DNA of 64,000 bases from Variovorax boronicumulans (GTDB lineage Bacteria; Pseudomonadota; Gammaproteobacteria; Burkholderiales; Burkholderiaceae_C). Position numbers and translations under genes: made by a program. The stretch's first letter is position 1; each line of letters starts with the position of its first letter. The DNA lies in NCBI RefSeq assembly GCF_029892485.1, contig NZ_JARXVG010000007.1, forward strand, positions 248,001 through 312,000, given 5' to 3'. This document shows, piece after piece, positions 1 to 8,146 of this stretch. The notes below the pieces were generated by a model. It was not told the origin of the DNA, ran no database searches, and saw only the letters and a program-made list of their open reading frames with translations.

Positions 1-1105
1 GCCGTTCATGCTCGCGCATCGCGAAGCGGTCGGTCATGCCGGCGATGTAGTCGGCCACGGCCCGGTGCCGGTCGCGGCGGTCCGCATAGGAATCGGGCAT
101 TTCGGCCGCGCGTTCGAGGTAGGCATCGAACAGCTCCCGCACCACCTGCTGGGCCTGGTCGGTGGTCTGCGTCACCTGGGGGTGGCGATAGAGATTGCGG
201 AACAGGAAACGCTTCAGCGCGTCCGACTGCGCCTGCATGGTTTCGCTGAAGGCGACGAGGGGTGGCGCATGGCGCACGCCGTCCGCATCGGCCGGCGCCA
301 ACGCCTGGAGCGCTGCGCGCGTGGCATCGATCACGTCGTAGACCTGCGCGCTCAGCATGCGCCGGATGGTCTCGTACAACACGCGCCGCCCCTGCAAGCC
401 GGGATATTCGGACAGCGCCTCGCGGCGGTAGCGCTCGAAAAGCTCCACCTCGCCCAATTGCTCGACGCCGATGAGGCCCGAGCGCAGGCCGTCGTCGATG
501 TCGTGGGCGTTGTACGCGATGGCATCGGCCAGGTTGCACAGCTGCGCTTCGAGGCCGGGCTGGGTGCGGTCGAGGAAGCGGCGGGCCACGCCGTTCGGTT
601 CGGCCGCCTCGAGGCGCTCTGCATTGGCGCGCGAGCAATGCTTGAGGATGCCCTCGCGGGTCTCGAAGCTCAGGTTCAGGCCGTCGTATTGCGGATAGCG
701 GTGCTCCAGGGCGTCCACCACGCGCAGGCTCTGCAGGTTGTGCTCGAAGCCGCCGTGCTCGGCCATGCATTCGTTCAGCGCGTCCTGTCCGGCATGCCCG
801 AAAGGCGTGTGGCCCAGGTCATGCGCCAGGGCAATCGCCTCGACCAGGTCTTCGTTGAGGCGGAGCGCCCGTGCGATCGAGCGGCCCAGTTGCGCGACCT
901 CCAGCGAATGCGTGAGCCGCGTGCGGAACAGGTCGCCTTCGTGGTTCAGGAAAACCTGGGTCTTGTAGACCAGCCGGCGGAACGCCGTGGAATGCACGAT
1001 GCGGTCGCGGTCGCGCTGGAAGGCATCGCGCGTGGGCGCGGGCGGCTCGGCATGGCGGCGGCCGCGCGACTGCGCGGGATGGCAGGCGTAGGCCGCCAGG
1101 CTCAT
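1..1105 (-). CDS. dgt: Deoxyguanosinetriphosphate triphosphohydrolase-like protein (3' end cut by window edge)
   Basis: Hydrolyses dNTPs, classically dGTP, to deoxynucleoside and triphosphate in the cytoplasm, affecting nucleotide pools. Translated from an ATG at 1105 it begins MSLAAYACHP and carries the HD-phosphohydrolase metal site: H66 in THSLEV, the HD pair at residues 95-96 in LAHDLGH, and H99. The frame stays open to base 1, where it reads DYIAGMTDRFAMREHE, the normal end of this family, so only a few residues are missing. It follows aroB on the same strand after 22 bases, in the usual betaproteobacterial order aroK-aroB-dgt. Substrate preference within the family cannot be read from sequence. 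Assignment to the family is firm. Confidence 0.93.
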   Translation of the reverse strand, partial: MSLAAYACHPAQSRGRRHAEPPAPTRDAFQRDRDRIVHSTAFRRLVYKTQVFLNHEGDLFRTRLTHSLEVAQLGRSIARALRLNEDLVEAIALAHDLGHTPFGHAGQDALNECMAEHGGFEHNLQSLRVVDALEHRYPQYDGLNLSFETREGILKHCSRANAERLEAAEPNGVARRFLDRTQPGLEAQLCNLADAIAYNAHDIDDGLRSGLIGVEQLGEVELFERYRREALSEYPGLQGRRVLYETIRRMLSAQVYDVIDATRAALQALAPADADGVRHAPPLVAFSETMQAQSDALKRFLFRNLYRHPQVTQTTDQAQQVVRELFDAYLERAAEMPDSYADRRDRHRAVADYIAGMTDRFAMREHER

Positions 1106-1127
1106 GGGTGCACCCTTGGCGCGGCGC

Positions 1128-2237
1128 TCATCCCGCGCAGCACTGCGCGAGCACTTCGCGCACCAGCGCATCGGGCGCACTGCTGACCGCGGCGGAACCG
1201 GGCTTGTCGATGACCACGAAACGGATCTCGCCGGCTTCCGACTTCTTGTCGACGCGCATGAGTTCGAGATAGCGGTCGGCGCCCAGCGCCGGACCGACGA
1301 TCGGCAAACCCGCGCGTTCGATGAGGCGCGTGAGCCGCTCGACGAAGGCTGCATCCACGCCCCCCAGCCGCTGCGACAGGTGCGCCGCCATGACCATGCC
1401 GCAGCCGACCGCCTCGCCATGCAGCCATTCGCCATAGCCGAGGCCGGATTCGATCGCGTGGCCGAAGGTGTGGCCGAAATTCAGGATGGCCCGCAGGCCC
1501 ATCTCGCGCTCGTCCTGGCCGACCACCAGCGCCTTGATCTCGCAGCTGCGCTTGACAGCGTAGGCCAGCGCGGCCGGATCGCGTGCGACCAGTGCGTCGA
1601 TGTTCGTCTCGATCCAGTCGAGGAAGGCCATGTCGTGGATCGGGCCGTACTTGATCACCTCGGCCAGGCCCGCGCTGAGTTCGCGCGGCGGCAGCGTCTG
1701 CAGCGTGCCCAGGTCGCAGACCACCAGCTGCGGCTGGTAGAACGCCCCGATCATGTTCTTGCCCAGCGGATGGTTGATGGCCGTCTTGCCGCCCACCGAC
1801 GAATCGACCTGCGCCAGCAGCGTGGTCGGCACCTGGACGAAGGGCACGCCGCGCATGTAGCTGGCGGCGGCAAAGCCGGTCATGTCGCCCACCACGCCGC
1901 CGCCCAGGGCGAACAGCACGGTCTTGCGGTCGCTGCCGTGGCCGAGCAGCGCGTCGAAGATCAGGTTCAGGGTCTCGAGGTTCTTGTACACCTCGCCGTC
2001 GGGGAGCTCCAGCAGGTGCACGGTGCGGAAGCGGTTTGCCAAGGCAGTCTGCAGGGCCTGGGCGTAGAGCGGAGCGACCGTGGTGTTGCTGACGATCAGC
2101 GCGCTGGCCGCCGCGGGCGTGGCCGCAAAGCTCGCCGGATCGTCCAGCAGGCCGGCGCCGATCAGGATGGGGTAGCTGCGCTCGCCGAGCTGGATGTCGA
2201 CGCGTTCTGGCGGTGCGGAAAGTACGGGCAATGGCAT
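1128..2237 (-). CDS. aroB: 3-dehydroquinate synthase
   Basis: Second step of the shikimate pathway: turns DAHP into 3-dehydroquinate with NAD and a divalent metal, in the cytoplasm. The 369-residue product has the family's full length. Visible landmarks are the NAD-binding glycine-rich segment [15 protein letters not shown], the substrate loop [21 protein letters not shown], and the metal-site histidines in [11 protein letters not shown] and LHGEAVG. It lies 34 bases after aroK and 22 bases before dgt on the same strand, so the three genes are probably co-transcribed behind the pilus genes. Nothing unusual is seen. Confidence 0.97.
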   Translation of the reverse strand: MPLPVLSAPPERVDIQLGERSYPILIGAGLLDDPASFAATPAAASALIVSNTTVAPLYAQALQTALANRFRTVHLLELPDGEVYKNLETLNLIFDALLGHGSDRKTVLFALGGGVVGDMTGFAAASYMRGVPFVQVPTTLLAQVDSSVGGKTAINHPLGKNMIGAFYQPQLVVCDLGTLQTLPPRELSAGLAEVIKYGPIHDMAFLDWIETNIDALVARDPAALAYAVKRSCEIKALVVGQDEREMGLRAILNFGHTFGHAIESGLGYGEWLHGEAVGCGMVMAAHLSQRLGGVDAAFVERLTRLIERAGLPIVGPALGADRYLELMRVDKKSEAGEIRFVVIDKPGSAAVSSAPDALVREVLAQCCAG

Positions 2238-2271
2238 GGCAGCGAGTTTAGGCGCTGCAGCCCAAGCCGAC

Positions 2272-2820
2272 TCAGGCGGTGGGCTCTTCCGGATGGGCGC
2301 CCGGGGCGACGACGCCGGCCAGTTCGAGCTGCATCACGATGATGTTCACCAGCATGGCAATCGAGGGGCGGCCGGTGTCGACCACGTCGTGGGCCGTTTC
2401 GCGGTAGAGCGGGTCGCGCGCGTCATGCAACTCGCGAAGCCGGCCCAGCGGATCGGCCACCTGCAGCAGCGGCCGCTTGACGTCGTGCCGCAGGCGCCGG
2501 AACAGGTCTTCGGGGGAGGAACGTAGATAGATCACATGGAAGTGATCGCGCAGCTGGCTTCGATTGGCCTCGCGCAGTACGGCACCGCCACCGGTGGCCA
2601 GCACGCCCTGGGCGCTTGCGGCCAGATCGGCGATGACGGTCTGTTCGAGATCACGAAAGACCGTCTCGCCTTCGCGCTCGAAGTAATCGCGGATCGAACA
2701 GCCGATGCGCTGTTCGATCACGTGATCGGTGTCGATGAATGGAGTGTTCAGCCGCGCCCCCAGGCGCCGGCCTACTGCAGATTTTCCGGCGCCGGGCAAG
2801 CCGACGAGTGCGACCGCCAC
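2272..2820 (-). CDS. aroK: Shikimate kinase
   Basis: Phosphorylates shikimate at the 3-OH using ATP, the fifth step of chorismate synthesis. The 182-residue protein opens with [17 protein letters not shown], where GLPGAGKS (7-14) is the Walker A loop. DTDH near residue 31 is the substrate and Mg motif, and ATGGGAV near 75-81 is the shikimate-binding GGG loop. The best start is a GTG at 2820, 23 bases after the pilQ stop; no stronger alternative start or Shine-Dalgarno site is obvious, so the first residues are less certain. The link to pilQ upstream and aroB downstream is a conserved proteobacterial order. Confidence 0.95.
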   Translation of the reverse strand: MAVALVGLPGAGKSAVGRRLGARLNTPFIDTDHVIEQRIGCSIRDYFEREGETVFRDLEQTVIADLAASAQGVLATGGGAVLREANRSQLRDHFHVIYLRSSPEDLFRRLRHDVKRPLLQVADPLGRLRELHDARDPLYRETAHDVVDTGRPSIAMLVNIIVMQLELAGVVAPGAHPEEPTA

Positions 2821-2843
2821 GCGGTGGCTGCTACGCCCGCGCG

Positions 2844-4994
2844 TCAGCGCGCGGCGTTGCGGTCGGTAATCATCTTTGGAGTGATAAAGACGAGCATTTC
2901 GGTCTTGTTGGCAACGCGTTCGCGCTTGCGGAACAGTGCACCCAGGTAGGGCACTTCACCCAGCACCGGCACGCGCGACTCGTCATTGGTTTCGGTAAGT
3001 TCGAAGATACCACCGATGACGACCGTGCCGCCGTTCTCGACCAGCACCTCGGTCTGCACGTGCTTGGTGTTGATCGCCGGGCCCGCCGAAGTGTTCACGC
3101 CACGGGCGTCCTTGCTCACGTCCAGGGTCAGGATGATGTTGCCTTCGGGCGTGATCTGCGGGGTGACTTCCAGCTTCAGCACGGCCTTGCGGAACGAGAT
3201 GGAGGTCGCGCCGCTGGACGTTGCCTGCTGGTACGGGATTTCTTCACCCTGTTCGATCAGCGCCTTGGTCTGGTCGGCCGTGATCACGCGGGGGCTGGAC
3301 ACCAGCTTGCCCTTGCCGTCGGCTTCGAGCGCCGAGATTTCCAGGTTCAGCATGCGCGAGAAGCTCGAGTTGAACAGCGAGATCGCGAAGGCGCCGGCTG
3401 CGTTGCCTGTGCCGCCTGCATCGCCCGCAGGCAGGTTGATGAAGTTGGAGTTGGTCCACGTGGTGGTCGCTGTATTCGCGCCGCCATTGGTGCCCGCCGT
3501 CACGGTGGGCATCATGCCGAGGTTGCCGAATGCACGGTTGCCGGCCGACGAGGCAACGCGCTCGCCGGCGATGCCGCCGCCCAGCCGAACACCGAGCGAC
3601 TTGCCGAAGGTGTCGGACGCCTCGACGATTCGAGCTTCGATCAGCACCTGGCGAACCGGGATGTCCAGCTTCTGGATCAGCTCGGTGACCTGCGCCAGGC
3701 GCGACGGAATGTCCGAGACGAACAGCTGGTTGGTACGCGACTCGGCGATCACACTGCCGCGAGGGCTGAGGATGCGGGTCGTGGTGCTACCGCCACCGCC
3801 ACCACCGCCACCAGCACCGGTCCCCGTCAAGCCTTGCGCAATGGCAATGGCCTTCGTGTAGTTGAGCTGGAACGATTGCGTGCGCAGCGGCTCCAGGTTC
3901 TCGATCGCGGCCTTGGCTTCGAACTCGAGCTTTTCCTTGGCGTTGATTTCATCCTTGGGCGCGATCCACAGCACGCTGCCGTTCTTGCGCATGCCCAGGT
4001 TCTTCGCCTGCATGATGATGTCGAGCGCCTGGTCCCAAGGCACGTCCTTCAGGCGCAGCGTGAGCGCGCCGGTGACGGAATCCGAGGTCACGATGTTGAA
4101 GTTCGTGAAGTCGGCAATCACCTGCAGCAGCGAACGGATCTCGATGTTCTGGAAGTTCAGCGAGAGCTTCTCGCCGTTGTAGCCCACACCTTGCGTGAGC
4201 TTGGTCGGATCGACCTTGCGGGCGCGCAATTCCACCACGAACTGGTTTTCGCTCTGGTAGGCGCTGTGTTCCCAGTCGCCCTTGGCCTCGATCGTCATGC
4301 GAACGCGGTCGCCCGATTGCTGCGAGGTGATCAGCTGGACCGGCGTTCCGAAGTCGCCCACGTCGAGGCGTCGGCGCAGGCCTTCGGGCAGGGTCGACTT
4401 GGTGAACTCCACCACAAGGTTCTTGCCTTGCTGCTTGACATCGACGCCCACCTGGTTGTTCGGCAGGTCGACGATGACGCGGCCCGTGCTGTCGGCACCG
4501 AGGCGGAAGTCGACGTCGCGCAGGGGCAGCGTGTCACGATTGCGGTTCTCGGCGAAAACCGTGGCCGATGAGACTGCGAGCGCCGTCCCGGCGACCGGCT
4601 CCAGGATGACCAGCAGCGACTTGCCTTGGATCTCCGTCTTGTAGGCCGTGGCCTGCTTCAAGTTCAGCACCACCCGGCTTCGCTCGCCGGCCTGCACCAC
4701 GTTGACCGAACGCAGGTTGCCCTGGTTCACCTCAATGGCAGAGCGCCCGATGGCGTTCGTGACGCCCGGGAAGTCGAGCGCGATCCGCGCCGGCGTCTGG
4801 ACGGCGAACCCGGCCGGCACCGCGGTGAGCGGCTGGGCCAGATCGATCCGGATCACCTCGGCGCCGGATTGCGTCGAGCTGGTGACAGCCTCGATTGCGT
4901 TTTGCGCATGGGCGACGGCAACTGCGCCGAAGGCCAGCAGACCCAGCCCGGCGGCGCGCAGCCACTGTGCCATCGTTGATTTTTTTTTGTTCAT
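2844..4994 (-). CDS. pilQ: Type IV pilus secretin PilQ
   Basis: Forms the outer membrane ring through which type IV pili pass. The 716-residue protein starts at the ATG at 4994, which shares the four bases ATGA with the pilP stop. This start gives a clean signal peptide (MNKKKSTMAQ, a hydrophobic stretch, cleavage after AVAHA). N-terminal AMIN-type beta domains, expected to bind peptidoglycan, come first, followed by a secretin N0/N1 domain (NFQNIEIRSLLQVIADFT) and the secretin core ending in EVPYLGALFRKRE. A run of eight glycines sits in the flexible loop before the core. Last gene of pilMNOPQ; aroK follows after 23 bases. Confidence 0.97.
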   Translation of the reverse strand: MNKKKSTMAQWLRAAGLGLLAFGAVAVAHAQNAIEAVTSSTQSGAEVIRIDLAQPLTAVPAGFAVQTPARIALDFPGVTNAIGRSAIEVNQGNLRSVNVVQAGERSRVVLNLKQATAYKTEIQGKSLLVILEPVAGTALAVSSATVFAENRNRDTLPLRDVDFRLGADSTGRVIVDLPNNQVGVDVKQQGKNLVVEFTKSTLPEGLRRRLDVGDFGTPVQLITSQQSGDRVRMTIEAKGDWEHSAYQSENQFVVELRARKVDPTKLTQGVGYNGEKLSLNFQNIEIRSLLQVIADFTNFNIVTSDSVTGALTLRLKDVPWDQALDIIMQAKNLGMRKNGSVLWIAPKDEINAKEKLEFEAKAAIENLEPLRTQSFQLNYTKAIAIAQGLTGTGAGGGGGGGGSTTTRILSPRGSVIAESRTNQLFVSDIPSRLAQVTELIQKLDIPVRQVLIEARIVEASDTFGKSLGVRLGGGIAGERVASSAGNRAFGNLGMMPTVTAGTNGGANTATTTWTNSNFINLPAGDAGGTGNAAGAFAISLFNSSFSRMLNLEISALEADGKGKLVSSPRVITADQTKALIEQGEEIPYQQATSSGATSISFRKAVLKLEVTPQITPEGNIILTLDVSKDARGVNTSAGPAINTKHVQTEVLVENGGTVVIGGIFELTETNDESRVPVLGEVPYLGALFRKRERVANKTEMLVFITPKMITDRNAAR

Positions 4995-5530
4995 TTCGCA
5001 CTCTCTTGCAGCTGCAATGTCGCCACGCGTTCGATCCATTCACCGGCAGCGTCTTGCACGATTTCACGCAAGGCGACTTCGGTTTCGTTGATACGGGTAA
5101 TGCGCCCGTAGTTGAGCCCCAGGTATTCGCCGACGCGCACCTTGTAGAGCAGCTTGTCGACACGAACCAGCGCCACCGGCTGGCCGTTGCGGTTCATGCT
5201 GCCGACCATGGCCATCGAGTCGAGCGGGAAAGCCTCGAGCGATTCCTTGCGGCGCGCCAGTTCGGGCGCGATCAACTCGGAGGTGCTCGGCTGGTTCGAT
5301 TCGCGGCGCAGCGCCTGCGTCAGCTTCAGCATGTTGAAGGGCTCGAACGACGAGCCTTCGGTGTAGGCCTGGGGGGTGAATTTCTTCGGCTCGGTAATCG
5401 GCGGCACCGAGGGCTTGACCTGGGCACGCTGCTCGACCATCCAGCTCTGCAGGTCATCCTGGCCGGAGTCGCAGGCGCTCAGGCCCAGCGTGGCCAGCAT
5501 CAGCCACAGGACTTTGCTTGCTGCCCTCAT
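4991..5530 (-). CDS. pilP: Type IV pilus assembly lipoprotein PilP
   Basis: Inner membrane lipoprotein that links the PilN/PilO alignment complex to the periplasmic domains of PilQ. The 179-residue sequence starts MRAASKVLWLMLATLGLSAC, a lipoprotein signal with the acylated cysteine at about residue 20, followed by the low-complexity linker and C-terminal beta domain (KVRVGEYLGLNYGRITRINETEV) typical of PilP. Both ends overlap neighbours by four bases (ATGA with pilO upstream and pilQ downstream), which points to translational coupling and fixed stoichiometry. Confidence 0.96.
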   Translation of the reverse strand: MRAASKVLWLMLATLGLSACDSGQDDLQSWMVEQRAQVKPSVPPITEPKKFTPQAYTEGSSFEPFNMLKLTQALRRESNQPSTSELIAPELARRKESLEAFPLDSMAMVGSMNRNGQPVALVRVDKLLYKVRVGEYLGLNYGRITRINETEVALREIVQDAAGEWIERVATLQLQESAK

Positions 5531-6204
5531 TGCTTCGCCTTCGGCGCCGTGGCGCGTTTCTGGGCGGCCCGCTCGTCTTCATCGAGATAGCGGAAGGTGC
5601 GCGCGGTGGCGTCCATCGTCAGCACGTCCTTGTCCTTTTGCGGCGTGATCGTCACGTTGTTGAGCGTCACGATGCGCGAGAGGCTGGCGACGTCGGCCGC
5701 GAAAGCGCCCATGTCGTGATAACGCCCCGTGACGCGAACGGCGATCGGAAGCTCGGCGTAGTAGTCCTTGACCGAGATGGAACCCGGGCGGAACAGCTCG
5801 AACTGCAGGCTGCGGCCCAGGCCCGCCTGGTTGATGTCCGAGAGCAGCGCATCCATTTCGGCCTTGCTAGGCAACTGCTTCTCGAGCAGGGTCACGTACT
5901 GCTGGACCTGTTCGCGCTGCTTCTTCAGCAGATCGAGATTGGCCGCCTGCGCGACCTTCTTCTGGTAGTCGGCCTTGAGCGTCACTTCCTTGCTGCGCTC
6001 GGATTCGAGCTCGTCATTGGAATTGGTGAGCCAGACGAACCACAGCGCCACGAGCACCAGCGCGGCCACGGCCAGGCACAGCGCATAGCGCGGCACCGCC
6101 GGCCACATGGACGGGTCGTTCGGATTGAGTCCGCGGAACTGGTCGCCAACGTTTCGCAGGGCGGCGCCGACGTCTACTTTTTGGGAGGGGCGATTGCTTG
6201 CCAT
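5527..6204 (-). CDS. pilO: Type IV pilus inner membrane protein PilO
   Basis: Part of the inner membrane alignment complex with PilN. The 225-residue protein has a short cytoplasmic segment, one membrane helix at about residues 39-60 (YALCLAVAALVLVALWFVWL), a coiled coil (about 65-105, rich in Lys, Glu and Gln) and a C-terminal ferredoxin-like domain. The start at 6204 is six bases after the pilN stop, with AAGGGG upstream acting as ribosome binding site. It overlaps pilP by four bases. Placement between pilN and pilP is the conserved order. Confidence 0.96.
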   Translation of the reverse strand: MASNRPSQKVDVGAALRNVGDQFRGLNPNDPSMWPAVPRYALCLAVAALVLVALWFVWLTNSNDELESERSKEVTLKADYQKKVAQAANLDLLKKQREQVQQYVTLLEKQLPSKAEMDALLSDINQAGLGRSLQFELFRPGSISVKDYYAELPIAVRVTGRYHDMGAFAADVASLSRIVTLNNVTITPQKDKDVLTMDATARTFRYLDEDERAAQKRATAPKAKQ

Positions 6205-6210
6205 GATTGG

Positions 6211-6831
6211 TTACCCCTTGGACTGCGCCGCTGCGGCCAGTGCCTTTTCGGCAGCCGCCTTCTGGGCATCGGTCGGTCGCTTCAGGCCGATGCGCATCGT
6301 GAAGCTTGCAACGCGACGCTGGTCGCGCTGGCTCAGGTTCACATTCGCCGAAGTGATCTCGACCAGTTCGGGCTTCACCAACCAGGGACTGTTGTTGCCC
6401 AGATTGCGCAGCAGTTCCGACACGCGTTCGTTCGACTGGGCCATGCCTTGCAATGTGACGGTCTGGTTGTCCTGTTTCATGCTGCTCAGATAGACACCGT
6501 CAGGCAGTTGCCGGACCAGTTCATTGAACAGGTGCACGGGCAGGTTGCGGTCGCCCTGCAGGTCTTCGACTGCCTGCTGGCGCGCGCGCAGCGCTGCAAT
6601 TTCGTCCTGCAGCGTCGAGATTTCCTTGATCTCGACTTCGAGCTTCTTGATCTCGGCCTGCAGGAAACCATTTTTCGACTGCTGGGTCGAGATCTGCGCC
6701 TCGAACCAGAGATAGCCAAGGCATGCGATCAGGCCACCCAGCAGCGCGGCAGCGCCGAGAGTTCCATAGAAAGCTTCGCGACGCCGCTTGCGCGCGGCTT
6801 CGCGGTGCGGAAGCAGATTGATCAGGATCAC
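6211..6831 (-). CDS. pilN: Type IV pilus inner membrane protein PilN
   Basis: Bitopic inner membrane protein. Its short N-terminal tail, INLLPHREAARKRR, is the conserved PilM-binding motif; one membrane helix follows at about residues 20-40, then a periplasmic coiled coil that pairs with PilO. I place the start at the GTG at 6831 (206 residues): it overlaps the pilM stop as GTGA, has GGAGG about eight bases upstream, and puts INLLPHRE next to the N terminus as in the family. A longer frame from 6861 would add ten residues with no support. Confidence 0.95.
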   Translation of the reverse strand: MILINLLPHREAARKRRREAFYGTLGAAALLGGLIACLGYLWFEAQISTQQSKNGFLQAEIKKLEVEIKEISTLQDEIAALRARQQAVEDLQGDRNLPVHLFNELVRQLPDGVYLSSMKQDNQTVTLQGMAQSNERVSELLRNLGNNSPWLVKPELVEITSANVNLSQRDQRRVASFTMRIGLKRPTDAQKAAAEKALAAAAQSKG

Positions 6832-7907
6832 TGCAGGAACCTCCGCATGGCAAGACCGCAAGATGTCAGGTACGAGGGCGCCTCGCGCCGCACCTTTTTC
6901 TCGCGAATGCTCGGTCCGAAGTCCATGCCGTCGAACGGATTGACGAGCGAGCAGGCAAAAGAGGTCTGACGGGTCACGGCACTGGTCAGCCCCGGCAGCG
7001 ACGACGAACCACCGGCCAGCAGCACGTAGTCCACGCGGTTGTGCGGCGTGCTGGTGAAGAAGAACTGCAGCGCACGCGCGATTTCCTGCGCGATGCTTTC
7101 CACGAAGGGCTTGAGCACGCCCGAGCCGTAGTCGTCGGGCAGGTCGCCGCTGCGCTTCTTGGCTTCGGCTTCCTCGGCGGAAAAACCGTACTGGCGAACG
7201 ATCAGCTGGGTCAGCTGGGCGCCACCGAAGGCCTGGTCGCGGTCGTACAGCACTTCCTGGTTGCGAAGCACCTGCATGCTGGTAGTGAAAGCGCCGACCT
7301 CGAACAAGGCCACGATCGAATCGACGCCCTTGCCGGGCAGTTGCTCGATCAGGCGCGCGGTCGCGAGGCGCGAGGCGTAGGACTCGACGTCCAGGATCAT
7401 GGCCTTCAGTCCAGCCGCTTCGGCCAAGCCTTCGCGGTCCTGGACCTTTTCCTTGCGGGACGCGGCAATCAGCACTTCCACGTCGCCGGCGGACGAGGTG
7501 CTGGGACCCGTGACGCAGAAGTCGAGGCTCACCTCGTCGAGCGAGAAGGGGATGTACTGGTTGGCTTCGGACTCGACCTGGATCTCGAGTTCCTGCTCGC
7601 TCATGCCACCGGGAAGAATGATCTTCTTGGTGATCACCGCCGAGGGCGGCAGCGCGAGCGCGACGTTGCGCGTCTTGGTGCCGCTCTTGCGGACGACACG
7701 CCGGACGGCTTCTGCCACCTCGTCGAATTTCTCGACGTTGCCGTCAGTGATCCAACCGCGTTCCAGGGGCTCGATGGCACAGCGTTCCAGAACCAGCTTG
7801 CCGCTGGCCTCACGGCCGAGCTCGACCAGCTTGACGCTGGACGAGCTGACATCCAGCCCAAGCAAGGGGGCGTTTTGACGACGAAACAATGATCCAAGAG
7901 CAGCCAA
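6828..7907 (-). CDS. pilM: Type IV pilus cytoplasmic actin-like protein PilM
   Basis: FtsA-like actin fold ATP-binding protein that docks on the cytoplasmic tail of PilN and forms the inner ring of the pilus machine. I place the start at a TTG at 7907 (359 residues, LAALGSLFRRQ...), with GAGGGA at proper spacing upstream. The open frame runs upstream to 8018, but those 37 residues resemble no part of PilM. Actin-fold motifs are LGLDVSSSSVKLVEL (phosphate 1) and LLAGGSSSLPGL (adenosine). First gene of the pilMNOPQ operon, so a rare start codon may limit the level of the whole complex. Confidence 0.94.
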   Translation of the reverse strand: MAALGSLFRRQNAPLLGLDVSSSSVKLVELGREASGKLVLERCAIEPLERGWITDGNVEKFDEVAEAVRRVVRKSGTKTRNVALALPPSAVITKKIILPGGMSEQELEIQVESEANQYIPFSLDEVSLDFCVTGPSTSSAGDVEVLIAASRKEKVQDREGLAEAAGLKAMILDVESYASRLATARLIEQLPGKGVDSIVALFEVGAFTTSMQVLRNQEVLYDRDQAFGGAQLTQLIVRQYGFSAEEAEAKKRSGDLPDDYGSGVLKPFVESIAQEIARALQFFFTSTPHNRVDYVLLAGGSSSLPGLTSAVTRQTSFACSLVNPFDGMDFGPSIREKKVRREAPSYLTSCGLAMRRFLQ

Positions 7908-7963
7908 GTTAGGTCCCTCTCCCCCTGTATTTGTAACCAATGGAAAAATATGCGTTCGGTTGC

Positions 7964-7992
7964 ACTCTAGCAGCAGGCGTGGCGCCAACCAA
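7964..7992 (-). promoter_or_regulatory. Possible sigma-70 promoter for pilMNOPQ
   Basis: On the minus strand TTGGTT (7987-7992) and TAGAGT (7964-7969) are 17 bases apart, which would start transcription near 7957, about 50 bases before the pilM TTG. It is the best-spaced pair in the 239-base gap between pilM and the PBP1a gene. The match is partial and chosen by eye. Confidence 0.35.
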
Positions 7993-8117
7993 GCAACCCG
8001 GGGGGGCAAAACGGCCAACCGTTGTCAAAACCTGACGTCAAAGCCGCATTCTGTAACTTTTGAATTAGGACGACGCCCGGCAACAAAGAACGGGACCGCG
8101 CCGAGGAAGCGGCTTTT

Positions 8118-8123
8118 TATAAT
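8118..8123 (+). promoter_or_regulatory. Minus-10 box of the PBP1a gene
   Basis: A perfect TATAAT lies 24 bases before the ATG at 8147, giving an expected transcription start near 8130. No convincing minus-35 hexamer is present at 16-18 bases upstream. Because the GTG at 8129 would coincide with the start of the transcript, this box supports the ATG at 8147 as the true start codon. Confidence 0.5.
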
Positions 8124-8146
8124 GTCCGGTGACTCTCCGGGCCCCC

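Noticed and set aside
3790-3830. Glycine codon run in pilQ as a microsatellite or phase-variable tract
   Set aside because: The codons are mixed GGT/GGC and encode a flexible loop before the secretin core, a common feature of PilQ. There is no pure mononucleotide or short-unit repeat likely to slip.
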